A stretch of 64,000 nt of DNA, taken from Tubiluchus corallicola (Eukaryota > Priapulida > Priapulimorpha > Priapulimorphida > Tubiluchidae). Position numbers and translations under genes: made by a program. The notes under the pieces were generated by a model, which saw only the letters and a list, made by a program, of their open reading frames with translations, was not told the DNA's origin and did not search any database. The stretch spans positions 278,758-342,757 of the forward strand of contig JAQGDQ010000239.1 in assembly GCA_030141605.1 (NCBI GenBank). Reading direction: 5' to 3'. This document shows, in pieces, positions 38,141 through 51,300 of the stretch (the stretch's first letter is position 1; the number at the start of each line of letters is the position of its first letter).

Positions 38141-40674
38141 TGTTGTCTCTCTTGTTAAATCTCTGTTAATTGTTTTATCGCACATTTTCTCTCTCGCATC
38201 ATACATTTATGTTATCTCTGTAAAGTTGTCTCAAAGTGCCGCCTAGCGGCAGTTGTCATGGTATGGTGAGGAAGGAAGGTCAGTGGTGGTATGGCAAACG
38301 GCTCATATGTGTTGGTTTATGATAAACTGAAATGGTGTTGCAGAGGGGTTGTATTTTAAAAAAACATTTAGAGTCCACTCAGGCTGGAACGGATCATGGA
38401 ACTTCATTGGATGGTTGTCGCAATTTGTCTAGTTTCTTCTTTAATTGACCTGCTGATGTGGTGCTCCATATCGATGTGGTGAGGGAATTCCAATCATTTA
38501 CCACTCTAAGAAATAAAACTCCAAGCACAGTGGTAATGTACTGTATAAAAACGACTGATAATGCGGCATTATATCCTAGGTTATTTTTTTCATCACCGCT
38601 TCAAGCCTTTTGTCTGTGACTGCTTTCGTAATTTGCTAGAGTTTTACCAAAATTTCAAAGGATAATTCTTATGATTTTAGCAGAAGACAGTAGACAATCT
38701 CCAACTCCAAACCAACTACACCCCAGACTAGTGGTCAAAACTAGTGGTAAAGCGAAATGTTACGTTGAGAAGCAAAGTAAAAATATCTGCAAAAGCCTTT
38801 TGGGACATCTTGAAAAGAGCAGAACAATGAAAAGTAAGTACCTTTACTCAGATAAGTTTGTGGAGTTATAGTTCTAGATAATAAAACTAAATAAACCTGA
38901 AATGCGATATTTAACTTATAGATAAGAAAGGCATATGTAACCCTATCCCTATGTAGGAGTGAGAAGAGCGTGATGCTCAAGTATTTAGGGCCATCTTTGT
39001 GAAAATCTTCGGAACGACACCTTAAGTCAGGCTTAGGTCAACCCTGCAACGTGGCGTAACTGATGACATGGGAAACGTGCTACGTTGCCAATTCTGGGTG
39101 TCCATTCGTATTTAAATGAAAATCTATTTCAGTTAAAGAAGTGATAGGTTCTTTTTTTCACCACAAAAGTTTTAAAGGCTACAAACACATAACAAAGTTC
39201 TCTGTACAAATTTTCCCACCCTAGCAGTTAAATATATTGATTTTTTTGTTTCACATATAAAATCATTCAGGTGTTGTTGGTACGTGATTATGACTCTGTA
39301 CTGGCAAAACAAAATGTCTGTATTTGCATAGCCATGCATGTATTAATGTAACTCACTAATGCCAAACTTTTTACCCTAGCTTTTTTAGAATCACAAAGTG
39401 GGCATATAAAGCGATTTGACTACAGATGATCTTAATAAATTTTTGCACATGCATCAGCATTATTTTTGTGTGCTAATTTTTCTTGCTGTACTGAAGTTTG
39501 CAGGCTTCACTAGAACATGAAATTGGGGACCTTATTATCAGTATGAATTAGCAATATAAAACCAATAATAAAAAAATCTGGTACCAGGAACACTTTTGGT
39601 GATTTTTATCCTTGCCCATTTTGCCCACAGCTCCCAAATTGGGAACTCCACTTTTAATTACAATAATAATTATTATTATTTTATAAGTGAGCATTGATTG
39701 TTATAATTTGACTGCTGATGCTTAACATCCTTATATTGAAACTGCTGATTTATATCTCTGATTTTTTGACAAACAACCAAAATTAATAAGAAAAAACAGT
39801 GAGGTCTTTGCGTGCCTTAGCACACTAAGTTGAAACATTGAAGTCTGAGTGCTCATTGTCTATATCAGTGGTTCCCATTTAGTGGCCATGAACCAAATCC
39901 TGAAGAACTTCAGGTTGCCTGTGTGAATATTTCACTCACTTTGCTTATTTTGAATCGTAGATGAACTTCCTACAACTTACCGTTGCTATTACATTTTAAA
40001 ATTTATGTTTAAATAATCCATTTCTTCTATCTGTACCAATAGTTTGCTGGTCACTCTGCTGCAGATGAAATAATAAATACATGGTTTTCTATTCTAACTC
40101 ACTGCAATGAGCACTCAGCAACAGCTTCTGCAATTGTAAAACAATAGTACAAGCAGGATCATCACTATCATCATCATTTCCACTGCAGCCATTGCCAACA
40201 TTAACTCACTGTCATCACACTGTAGCCACCTTTGTCATCAAGCCGACAATGTCGTAATAGTGCATGGGTAATGACGATCATAACAGCAGCAGAAAATTTT
40301 GCCTAAGAACACCCATTGTTAGCATTCATAAAATGTAAGTCATCAGACTCAGGGGGGCCTGAATTAACGATGGGATGATTAATAATTAATGATCCCATAT
40401 TAATGATGGGATGAACACACATTTACTGGATTTTGAAAGAAAGGTCCAAAAGAATAGACTCGGCCAAAAAGTCTAGCATATTCTGACTTTTTCACTTTTC
40501 CTTTCTTTCAGACAATGTTGGTTTCAAAATTCAACAATTGTGGTTTCATTTCACAGGTGATTAGCTGATTAACTGTCTAAAAACTAAAGGCATATACCAG
40601 TGAACTAGTATATGAAATTAGTTTGGATGCCTGGCTGTAACAGCATGTGTTAATGTATTTCACGTTTTTTATAG
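38141..40674. other. Intergenic and likely first intron of SUPT7L
   Basis: No exon was found. It contains a MITE remnant (39290-39424), an AATAATTATTATTATTT palindromic patch (about 39664-39680) and a three-fold repeat of GATGGGATGA-like words at 40363-40412. The missing first SUPT7L exon should lie somewhere upstream of 40675. Confidence 0.4.
39290..39424. mobile_element. Remnant related to the MITE at 72-252
   Basis: It shares the blocks TGTCTGTATTTGCATAG, ACTAATGCCAAACTTTTT and CACAAAGTGGGCATATAAAG with the small MITE at the left end of the window, in the same order and spacing. The left terminal repeat is not recognisable, so the copy is old or truncated. Confidence 0.6.
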
Positions 40675-41906
40675 GCATTGCTGCAATTGAGAGGGAACAG
40701 ATAATAAAATGCCGGCCAATGGACATTGAAGGTGCTCGCCTGCATCAGCCATCGTCAAGCAAAAGTACACAGTCTCCAGGTTTGCTTCCTCCCGAGTGCA
40801 CTGCCATTGATCCTCTTGTAGAGCATACTATCAAACTAATCAAGTATAATAACCAAATGAGAAGTCTGATCACAAATATGGAATCACAACTGGCTGGTAT
40901 TAAGAAGGAAGATGAAGAGACTTTGAAAGAACCTTTCTATTCTACCAATATTCCACAGTACGAGGGTAAAATACCGGGCAGGTCGACAGAATTGTTTTGT
41001 CACGTTAAAACAAACATAGATAGTGCATTTTGCCAAGGGAAAGGTGTTGCTTTTCCTGAATTAAATTACGAAATTGTCAAAAAGATATTGACACGATCAG
41101 TTGCTGCTATAACGGCACATATTGGTTTTGATGATACATCTGATGTCATAGTGAGAATATTGACAGATATTTGCCATCAGTATCTTTCAAATATGTGTAA
41201 TTTGTTGAGGGCAGCTGTCGACAGAGAAAAACAGACAGGTATAACTAGTTTTGATGATGTGCTTGAACAGGTTTTTCATGAAATTGGTATTGGAAGCATA
41301 GTTTACATGCATGATTTTTACATAGAAAGAATTATTGGACATTATGAAAATGTGCTGTGCACTTCTCAGCAATTGCTAGCAGAGTATGAACATCTGAAAA
41401 ACTCACCACTAGATTCGCATCAATCTGATTCGTTATCTTTGGTAAAGGTGAAAGATGAGCCATTGTCTGACATTCACTTTCCTTTTAATGAGGACAGTGA
41501 GGAGAATGTGGATGGCAGCACAGATCATATACAACTTCCTCTAGATGGACTTGCTAACATTGAAACAAGTATAGAACATGAGGAACCATCTGCTATTCGT
41601 CAAGAATCTGTGACAACCATTAACGCTATAGATGATGACAGCATGGGTAAAATTAATAATATCATCAGCATAAAACAAGAACTATCTGACTGTAAACCGC
41701 TAGATGTTGATGAGGATTTATTGAGTATTGCTGATTCTGTTGGTGTACATTTGGCCGATTCTGATAACTATTCTGTCCCATCAGTTAGTGGACATTTAAA
41801 GGAAGACAGTTGTGTAACTAATCAGGTTCAACTGTTAGTGTCTCCTCAATCCAATTTAAATGTGCGACTGGCACCACCAATGCCTAAAAAACGAAGAAAA
41901 ACTTAA
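40675..41906 (+). CDS. SUPT7L: SUPT7L, STAGA/SAGA complex 65 subunit gamma, last coding exon
   Basis: A large terminal exon, acceptor TTTTTTATAG at 40665-40674, entered in phase 1, stop TAA at 41904-41906; about 410 codons are visible. Family matches with human SUPT7L include LHQPSSSKS, a histone-fold segment at about 125-210 of the visible part (SVAAITAHIGFDDTSDVIVR, then LLRAAVDREKQTG and VLEQVFHEIGIGSI), and VKVKDEPLSDIHFPF. The histone fold is the bromodomain-associated type that pairs with a TAF-like partner in the SAGA core. Two ΨKxE sumoylation-like motifs (VKDE, IKQE) are present. The C-terminus PKKRRKT is a basic nuclear signal. The preceding exon, which should encode about 20 residues, was not found; an internal ATG at 40719 is an alternative start. 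Nuclear chromatin co-activator. Confidence 0.92.
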
Positions 41907-42022
41907 ATTTATTGATTTGCTGGTTCAGTTTGTTTGTACTTTACTCATCGCTTGTACGTTATTAAAATAGTAAAGTTGTACTACAGTATAATGAACTGCC
42001 ATATCTTGTGTGTCAGGATTTC

Positions 42023-42028
42023 AATAAA
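42023..42028 (+). terminator. Poly(A) signal of SUPT7L
   Basis: AATAAA 117 bases after the SUPT7L stop, within an AT-rich tail. It is the first consensus hexamer downstream and ends the gene about 370 bp before the next start codon. Confidence 0.65.
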
Positions 42029-42394
42029 TTTATAAATATATTTGCAAAATTATTTTGAAGAAATATTCTGTGTTTTAGATTTTTGCTTATATAATTCTAT
42101 ATTTGCTCAACGATAACATGATAGCTCGTACTGCAAGTAGCACTATTTAAATACTGCATTTTGCCCTTGTCATTTGTAGAATGTGCGATTTATTAGGCTT
42201 GTATCAAAGTCTATAAAATGCAATATCAGTGAGTTAGTATAATTGTGTTAAAGTTATGGCCAGTCCAAGCTGCAGTGTTTAGAATATATTTTATGATACG
42301 TGTAGCATGTGAATGCCACTGCTAACAAGAATAATTTATATTTTATATTTGCTGTTTTTGCTGTTAAACTTGTGCAAGAATACATAGCATAATA

Positions 42395-45300
42395 ATGGAA
42401 AATATTTTGTTAGAGCCATGGGATTTTGTAACATTAGTAATATATTTCATAGCTGTTATTCTGGTGGGACTTTACGTAAGTACTCTTTTACTTGTTTTTT
42501 GCTTTAGTATAATAACAAATTGGTGTTTTTCATTTTCAATGGATGTTGCTGTGCATGTATTTCGATTTTCACTGCATACAGGTATCATAATTTTGTAATA
42601 TTAATAAGTCCTGGTTTCCAGGTATAGTTACTACAGGTACACTAATATGAGGTGTACAATTGAAGAGTACTGACTTGTGTAATATTCACCAAAGATGTTA
42701 GTATTTTCTTGTACACCTTATGCTAGTATACGTGCAATGGAATGCCTGCAACCTAGAAACAAAATTCTGCTCACTCTCATATTATAGGCTATGTAAATTT
42801 GGTTACTCATTTCTTTATAAGTTTTGCCTTTTGTCACAATTGTTTTTTGTCGTAATTCCCAAGTAGACTTTGCTGAAGGCAAAGATATTGAAAGCTGAGC
42901 TAGAATATTTCAAAAGTACCCTTTCAATTCAATTTCAGGCTATGTGGAAGGCAAACCGCACAAGTGTTGCTGGCTATTTTCTAGCAGATAATTCAATTAG
43001 GTGGTGGCCTGTAAGTAGCATTTCAAATTTTTCTGCATCAACAAATAAAACCGTGAATATTTTGCAGATTGATATTGGTAGGAAGCATGCATGACAGAAA
43101 ATATCTCTGTTTAATGTACAGTGTTGTACATACACATATACTGTTAATTGTTAATGCTGTGTCGTGACATCATAATGGGCACATTTATGCTTTTTTGTAG
43201 GCAGGTTTGTCAATGTTTGCCAGTAACATTGGCAGCGAACACTTCATTGGTCTAGCAGGAAAAGGAGCTGCGGCAGGTATTGCTGCTTATCTGTATGAAA
43301 TCAATGTGAGTATAAATTAACTAGTTTGGTATTTCCAGCACTGAGTTACTCGTTTACTGCATGCCGATTGCCAGCGTACTTGCGTTTTGTTTCCACATAT
43401 TTGTAAACTGGTTATTGTGCAATCCTTAATCACGTGCTATGTTTTGGATGATGCCTTCCCATTTGTTCTTGAAGTCATCCAACAATTTCTCTGTGATAGT
43501 GCTTTATTGTGATGTCACAATATTAAAAAAACACACATGATCCACACATTCCACAAAACAACCACAATGATATTTTGCACAATGCTGAAACTACACGCTG
43601 CTAATGAAAAATGCTAATAAATCCATCCACTAATAATCATTAATGTACCAACTTTCTACGTAGCCTTTACTTTGTGCTCCCGAAATGATGATAATAGGCT
43701 AACTGTTTACAGATGGCACGCTTACGTTTCATTTGTCATTGTGTCCAAATTTTGTGAAAATTTAGAATACGTTTTGTTTGCCTTTTACAATGAGCAAATA
43801 GCTGAGTTTTGTATTACACGTACAACGAGAACGAGACTGACTTCACAGTGGAAAAGATTTGTTTACAGATTTGTTTGCAAGTGAGTAAGCCAAAAATGCA
43901 GTTTAAATAATTATTGTATATTAGCCAGCTGGACAGATATGTACAGATTTTAAATCATTTAGATTTATGTGTAATTGTTTATAATAAAACTACGTCTGTA
44001 ATTATATTACTAAATTTATTATTTAAACGTTATAGCTTTGCGAAATTGCTTTTCCAGGCCATTTTTTGTCTGTTGGCATTAGGGTGGATTTTTCTTCCTA
44101 CGTATTTGTCGGCACAAGTGAGTGATGTTTTTAATGTATTATTCATTAATTATTAATTTCTTCATTTGAGACAACTTGGAAGATCCATTAACTGGAATGC
44201 ATAGTCAAAGCCTGTACTGTAACCTACAACCCATGGCCCCTACTGTGCACTTGCAATAGAGGTGTGCTTATTGCAGTTTTTGTGAATTTTGCAAAAAAAT
44301 GTGCAGATTTTGCAGATCGTAGGTCGGTAATTCCCACAAATTTGATCGTTTTGCACATTTAAACAGTTAAAATTGCAGAATTTTTTCTCAGTTTGAAGTT
44401 TCCTGTAGTATAGTATAAGTCATTACTTGTAGGTCAAATTTCATATTCTTCTTTTATTGTTTTAATTTTTTTGACCTTTAGGTATTATAATAATAATAAT
44501 GTTGCAGATCAGCAGTAAGTCTGTTTGTAACTAATTTGTCTTGTTTTGTGCTGCAACCTGTTTTTTCTGCCATTGAAATTATAAAGCACCAGCCTGCGTT
44601 TAACCTATACACAGTGGCCTTTTGTTTAGTTAACAAAACCATTTTTTCTGTTTCAGTAGATTTAGATTTGAAAAAGCTAGTAATTAATTATTTAGCTTCA
44701 CCTAATATTTTAGCCAAAACCATGAGTTAATTTACTTTTTGTCCAATTTACCATAACACTTTCTTGATTCAAGAAGTTTAGTGTGGTTGTTATTATTTGT
44801 TTAGCAATTAGAACAATACTTTGCTCATTTATTTTTAGGTTTGAGTGATTGTAATATTAACTGATTGTAGTTTTACATTTTTGTATTTCAGATTAGCACG
44901 ATACCTGAATATCTGAACAAAAGGTTTGGAAGAGAGAGACTGAGACTGTGCATGTCCTTCATTGCTTTGTTACTTTATATTTTTGTGAAAGTATCGGTAA
45001 GAATAAATTTTCATCTTACACGGTTATTGTTAGTGCCTACCCTTTTTTACTTACTACTTATTTACAAAACCTGCTATGTAGAGCAATAAAACTTTATTTT
45101 AAACACTAGTTCTATGCAGGAATTTTGTAATTCAGTGATTTATTATTATCAAAGCTCACAGTGTTACAGACTAAACAGCTCTTGTAGTATAGCAAACAGC
45201 TTTTATCTTAAAACTCTGATCTTGTTCTAGAAAGTTTGGTTTTATTGTACTAATGTTACGTTAAGATTCTTAAAGTATATAACTCATCTCAAGTGTTGTG

Positions 45301-48300
45301 TGTCAGATTTGGTAACATAATCCTTTCTAAGTTACGTAAAACAAACTGCAATTTGTAATATGGTGTCTTGCATTGTAGATTTCCATTTTTATTAAAAGCT
45401 GAACTTTTTGTAATATATTTGTAGTTTTTAATGCTTTGGTCTACTATATTTTAGGTCGATTTATATGCTGGCGCATTGTTTATCCAGCAAGCTTTAGCCT
45501 GGAATATCTATTGGTCTATAGCTGGTATATTAGCAATAACAGCTTTATATACCGTTGCAGGTACTATTTAGCAAAATTAAGTTTTTCTGTTAAGTAAGTT
45601 TTTAAATACAATTAAAAATGTGCACATGATGTTTCTCTGAATAATGTGTCTGTTATAGGTGATACTACTATCTCTCCAGTCAATCATATTTTATGTATTT
45701 CTGATGTATATTTCATTTTTATTTAGTTTTTGTAGCTACTAAAGTTGCTTTGTTTTTTTTTGTAGCTAATTAAAGTGTTTTCTATTATTAGATGCAAATA
45801 TATCTATTGTAATCCACTGATGTAGTACAAGTTTTGTTTGACACAAAACTGTTGTTATATTACTGATATGAGATTCTAATTTTTTGTTTCAATGCAGAGA
45901 ACCTAGAATATCTGTCAATATTTGCAGGTGGTTTGAAAGCAGTGATCTACACAGATAGTTTGCAAACACTGATAATGATTGTGGGAGCTACAATTCTTAC
46001 AACACTTAGTATGTTTCTTTATTGTATGCTTTAGATCGAACAATTACAGTATAATTGCATATATTAGTTAAGTGTCAAGTCAATATAATAAAACATAGTA
46101 GTTTATTTTTAGTCTAAGAACCAATAAGCCCTAAACTTGTATATATGTGTATATACACAGTATATACACATATATGCAAGTTTAGGACTCATTGGTTCTC
46201 AGACTCAAAAATCAACTATAAATATAATATGTAAGGTAAAGTAAATAGTATGGCATTGGCATTAATTGGCCACTAGAAAATGTCTAGATATATTTGCATT
46301 TTCTTCAAAAATTGCGTTTTTGTACCGGTATAAGGTGGGCTTTCTGCTCAGGTATGACAACTGCAAATGCTTAAAAAAGTATTCTTATGTTTAGGTTTTA
46401 TTGAAGTGGGTGGTTATGCAGAACTATATCGGAAGTATATGGTGGTAATCTAGCAGCTGCTAACTTTCTAATTTTAATGTTGTAGTAGAAATGTAAAATA
46501 TTTTTGTCTTGATTTACTTGTTAGTAATAGCACTAGTTAGTTACATGCACTATGACTGAGTACTCATTTTTAATTTTGATAGCTTGTTTTGGTTGTTTTT
46601 GTTTTCCTTTTTTTTGTAAACTGATAGCTGAAGATTATTTGTGAAAGCTAGTATTCTTTTCGCCCTCCAGTTATTTATAGGTAGAAGCATTATTTTCTTA
46701 AATGAACTGTATTAATTCCTTTCTCAATTACAGCTACAAAATTTTAGACATCTTCTTTTATTCTGGCTGTTTGTTTGTCAAGAACTTTCAGTGCTTCAAC
46801 TCCTACTGTTTGTTCCAACATCTGGGCAGTTTCAGAAATTCAGTTAACTTTTTTACTTTTTAAGTTTTTATCAATCTTCAAACAAGCTTTAAGTGATTTA
46901 TGTACAGACCTCATGTCTATATTGTATTTTTTGAGGCTCTGAGACTTTTTGTATAGTTTTTTTTATCCTGAATTGATTATTATTTTTATTATTTATTATC
47001 AAAAAGTTTTTCATTTTGATAGCGCTTTGTATAATTCTCTGTTTGATGGCAAGCCTATGGATAATTTTTTGCTGTTTTTTTTTCTTTACTATGTCAATTG
47101 CTTGTGAATTTATATGTACTTAGTTGGCAATAGTCGCATCCTTCTTGATCTCGCAATATTTTTCTCATGTGGATCAGTTATAAAATTTCTCCAGCACTAA
47201 CTGTATCAATTTTCCTCCAGTCTTCTTCGGAACTGCTTGTTTAACTATTGGCATTTATTAAACTACGTTTAATGACGCTGAATCTGTTCTGCATGGCTTT
47301 ACTTATCATTTTTTTCTGTAGTTTCTTATTTTACGTGACATACTGCTTTAAAAAATAGCTTTTTAACATATCTCTGTATTTTCTCACATCTGTTAAACTC
47401 GTAAAATTGCTTATTACTCATAATATTTGTTTATATTCACCTAAAACTTAAAGATTTACATTTGAACTCCTGACAAAGTTCAAAAGCAAGATAATTGTAC
47501 CAAATTTTCTTAACTGTGTTGTAAATGTATTTGCTTATAATTTTCTTATAGTGAGGCATAACAGAGAAGTTCTATTAGCTGAATTGTCTATAATGATTAA
47601 GTGAAAGTAGATTATGAAAGCATAATAATGGGATCTTTTAGATTTTGCAATATACTTGTATATGCTTTGTATTTTACAGGCTATACCTAACAGCACTTTG
47701 GAGAATCCAAACTCTTCTTGTGGATATCCAAGAGACGATGCATTTCATTTGGTTAGGGATTCACGTACTGCAGACTATCCTTTTGTTGGAACCATGTTTA
47801 GGTCAACTATTGGTGCTATTTGGTACTGGTGTTGTGATCAGGTGTGTTTCAATTTGTTGTTTAGCGTCAACCAGTCGAAAAGTAGTTTGATTTCTTCCTG
47901 TTTATTTCCAGTGTTGCGAAAAACGTTCAGTAACATTGTGAAGTGAGGTTTCCTTAGCATGATACTGTTTTCTGCAATTTAAGCTATATCAGTATACTGC
48001 AGTTACATAATCATCATTTTGGTTGCTCAGTAATTATGCACTAGGAGATTGTTGGACAATGGTCGGCAGACTTGGTAATTGAGGTCAATATTATCAGCTT
48101 TGAACTTTCAATAATAAGGGAGTCTCTTGGCTTTGTAGAAAGATTGCTTTTACGATTTCAAAGTAAAGGACACAAGTTTCTGTTGTGTCTTACTCGGTTC
48201 TGTGAATGAGACTAGTGATTTATACATCTGTGTTTTTCCTTTGTGCTTTTTATTTGCTGTACTTTTTGTTTTTCTATGTGATTGTAAGCGTTTTTAAGTG

Positions 48301-51300
48301 GGATATTTTTGTGTCAGTAATATGAAAAGGTTGTGCTACTGCCCAAAAATTGTATTAGTAATTTTATGTCGTCCCTTTTCCATCTTTCTTTCTTATTCTA
48401 TCACCTGAAGGTAAACTACAGCAGTAGTTTGAAACATTGTGTTTTTTCCTCTTTTTAATTGTGGGATGTTTTCATTAATTGTCACAACTATTCTTGTCAT
48501 CATGAATTTATTTGTTTTACAATATAATTTAGTTGAAAGATTTTTGCATACTTCTGGGTAGTGTTTACTCTTTTGCTGTTTGTATCCAGATTCTTGTACA
48601 AAGAGGATTGGCAACAAAAACTCTGCACCATGCTCAAGGTGGGTCAATACTTGCTTGCTATTTAAAAGTCCTTCCACTTTTTCTTCTCATTTTTCCCGGA
48701 ATGATTAGTCGAGCCCTTTATCCAGGTAAGAAACGAAATTACTGCTTCTTTGAACTGGAGCTGAGACTGTAAACAGTCATTTTTAATTTTATGATTAAAT
48801 GAGATTCAATAGTATGTTATCATTTCATATATAATTAAAAAATAATTAACCAATTTTGTCAGAAATAATCTTAAGTGTCTGTACTGCGAGTGCGTGTTTC
48901 CCTAAATGATCCTGTTTAGTCCACAGTTACTCAGTGCTTCCTTCAATTAATTAGACCATAAGTCTAATTGTTCTAAGCTTGATGTCGTTCTTAATGTGTG
49001 GTAATTAAACCAGCTATATTACTGTAGTGAAATTATTCGAAATTCTGCTCTGCAAAGTGCTTCTGAGATTATACATTTTTGAAAATTCTGCCAACTCTTA
49101 TCTTCAATAGTCTTTATTAATTTTAATATGCTTTTAATGCAGCTTGCATTTTTTCAATCCATAATTTTATTTTATGGTTTGAGTGAATTTAATTGTTCAG
49201 TGGACATAATAGAGTGTTATTTTGTAAGTATTAAATAATAAATACTATTCTGAATCGCATTTTTGCAGATGACATAGGTTGTGCTGATCCTGATTTGTGT
49301 ACAGCAATCTGTGACAATAAATACGGTTGTTCAGATATCGCATATCCACTATTAGTTCTTAGAATCATGCCTGCTGGTACGTTGCAGCTTTTGATATTCA
49401 AAATGCAATTTGCCTTGATAATTGTGCAGCAACTTTCTAATGCATGATGGAGTAATTTATTTTTCTCATCTAAGAATCTACAGACTGGATGCAAGCTATT
49501 GAGTTTGCAATATCTAAGTTAAAATGCTTGATTTTCTTGCTGATTGTTTTGCAGGTCTTCGTGGTGTGATGATGGCTGTAATGCTTTCAGCTTTGATGAG
49601 TTCTCTCACAAGCATATTCAATAGTGCAGGCACTATATTTACATTAGACCTTTGGACAAAGCTTCGACCTCAAGCAAGTCAAAGAGAGGAAATATTTGTT
49701 GGAAGGTATTTTCAAAACACTAATTGCTCTTAATATTTCTGAGTGTTATTGTTCATCTGGTTCCAAGTAGAATCAGATTTTCTTTTGCCAAACTCAGCCA
49801 AATTAATTTATTGAATATTTGACACTCCGTAGCTGACAAGATAGTTTTTTACTTGTATGCGAAAATGAAAGCACGAGCATATGCATGGTGACAAAACTCT
49901 GCATTTGTACTACATTAAATAGAACAAAATAGAATGAACAGCTGTATGAATTGTTTAGTGAGGCGCAGATTCTTCAGCTTCAAGCTATCACTGAGGCTGA
50001 CAATTTTTTTACTTTTGAAAAACCATCAACTACAGTTCTTGATGTGGTCGATTATTAGTGAGTATTACAACTCTCTATGGCACTAATGAGCGATCTTTAA
50101 TACAAACTGAATGCAGAGCAATGGTTCATCAATTTACAGGAATTGAAATACAAATAGCTGTAAAGTCACTAAAAAATAACAATAGTCTGGAGATAGGTGA
50201 ATGTAATGCTGAGGTAATAAAGTGTGGAACAAATTTTCTTTGCGATACTATCGCTGGCATATTATATTGAGTAGCACTATCCAAGTCTGATATCAAGGAA
50301 AGATGAGGAAGCTATTCTGTTCTAATGTTGGTGTTCCTCAAGGTTATTTCTGGAACCCTGTCCTTTTCACTATTTATCTTGCTGTGGCTGTGACAGATGA
50401 TGGCTATATACCTTGTGAAGAAATGAATGACCATACCTGTACAGATCTTAATCCAGAAAACTTTATACCAAATATACTGGTTTAACATAATTATGCAACA
50501 TTTGGCAGACATTCATCTTTAATCTCTGCACAGTATGCAGCTGACATAGCTTACGTTACAACTAACATAGAGTAATTGGAAGAGATAAAACCAAAAATGA
50601 TTAGCCACCATTAATCTTAAGTTCATCAATACGAAGACGGTGCAATATTACATTCAGCGAAGGGGCGACAAGTCATGGAAAAAATGTGAATATCTTGGTA
50701 GCTTATTAGACACAGAAGCTGACACAGGACGAAGAATAATTCTAGCATTCTGCTTATTCAGATCTCACAACGGTTTTTGAAAACAGTAGACTTTCTCTTG
50801 AAACGAAAGTTTAAATCCATTCGGCTTTTAGTTTAACCTGTGTTTTTATGCAATGCTGAGCTATGGACAGTAAAAGTTAAACAACAGAAGGGGGAAGTGA
50901 CATTTTCCAAAGGCATCTGTACAGAAAATTATTAGGAATTAAATGGCTTGACAGAATATCCAGATGATATGTATAATGTGTATAATGTATGATGTGGTGG
51001 AGAAGAACCAATGGAGTAAACAAATCCAAGTAAGAAGATTGTATTGGATTGGATATGTACTGAGACTACCTAAAGACTCTCCTCTTCATATAGCATTTCG
51101 CTAAACTCTTGAAATGACAAAAAAGCCTAGAGGGAGTCAGCTACTGATGTATATAGATATATTGCAAAAATATTTAGGCAAATATCAACTCTAGATTTGA
51201 GGGATGATGCATTGTGGGCATTGTAGGCAGTAGTGGCAAATAGGAGTGCCTGTCATCAATAGGTGGAGTGTACCATATTTTAGAATGTACAAGCACACGA

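Noticed and set aside
39518-39545. An ATG exon reading MKLGTLLS as first exon of SUPT7L
   Set aside because: The phase does not match the acceptor at 40674 and the donor is poor. The similarity to the family start is too weak.
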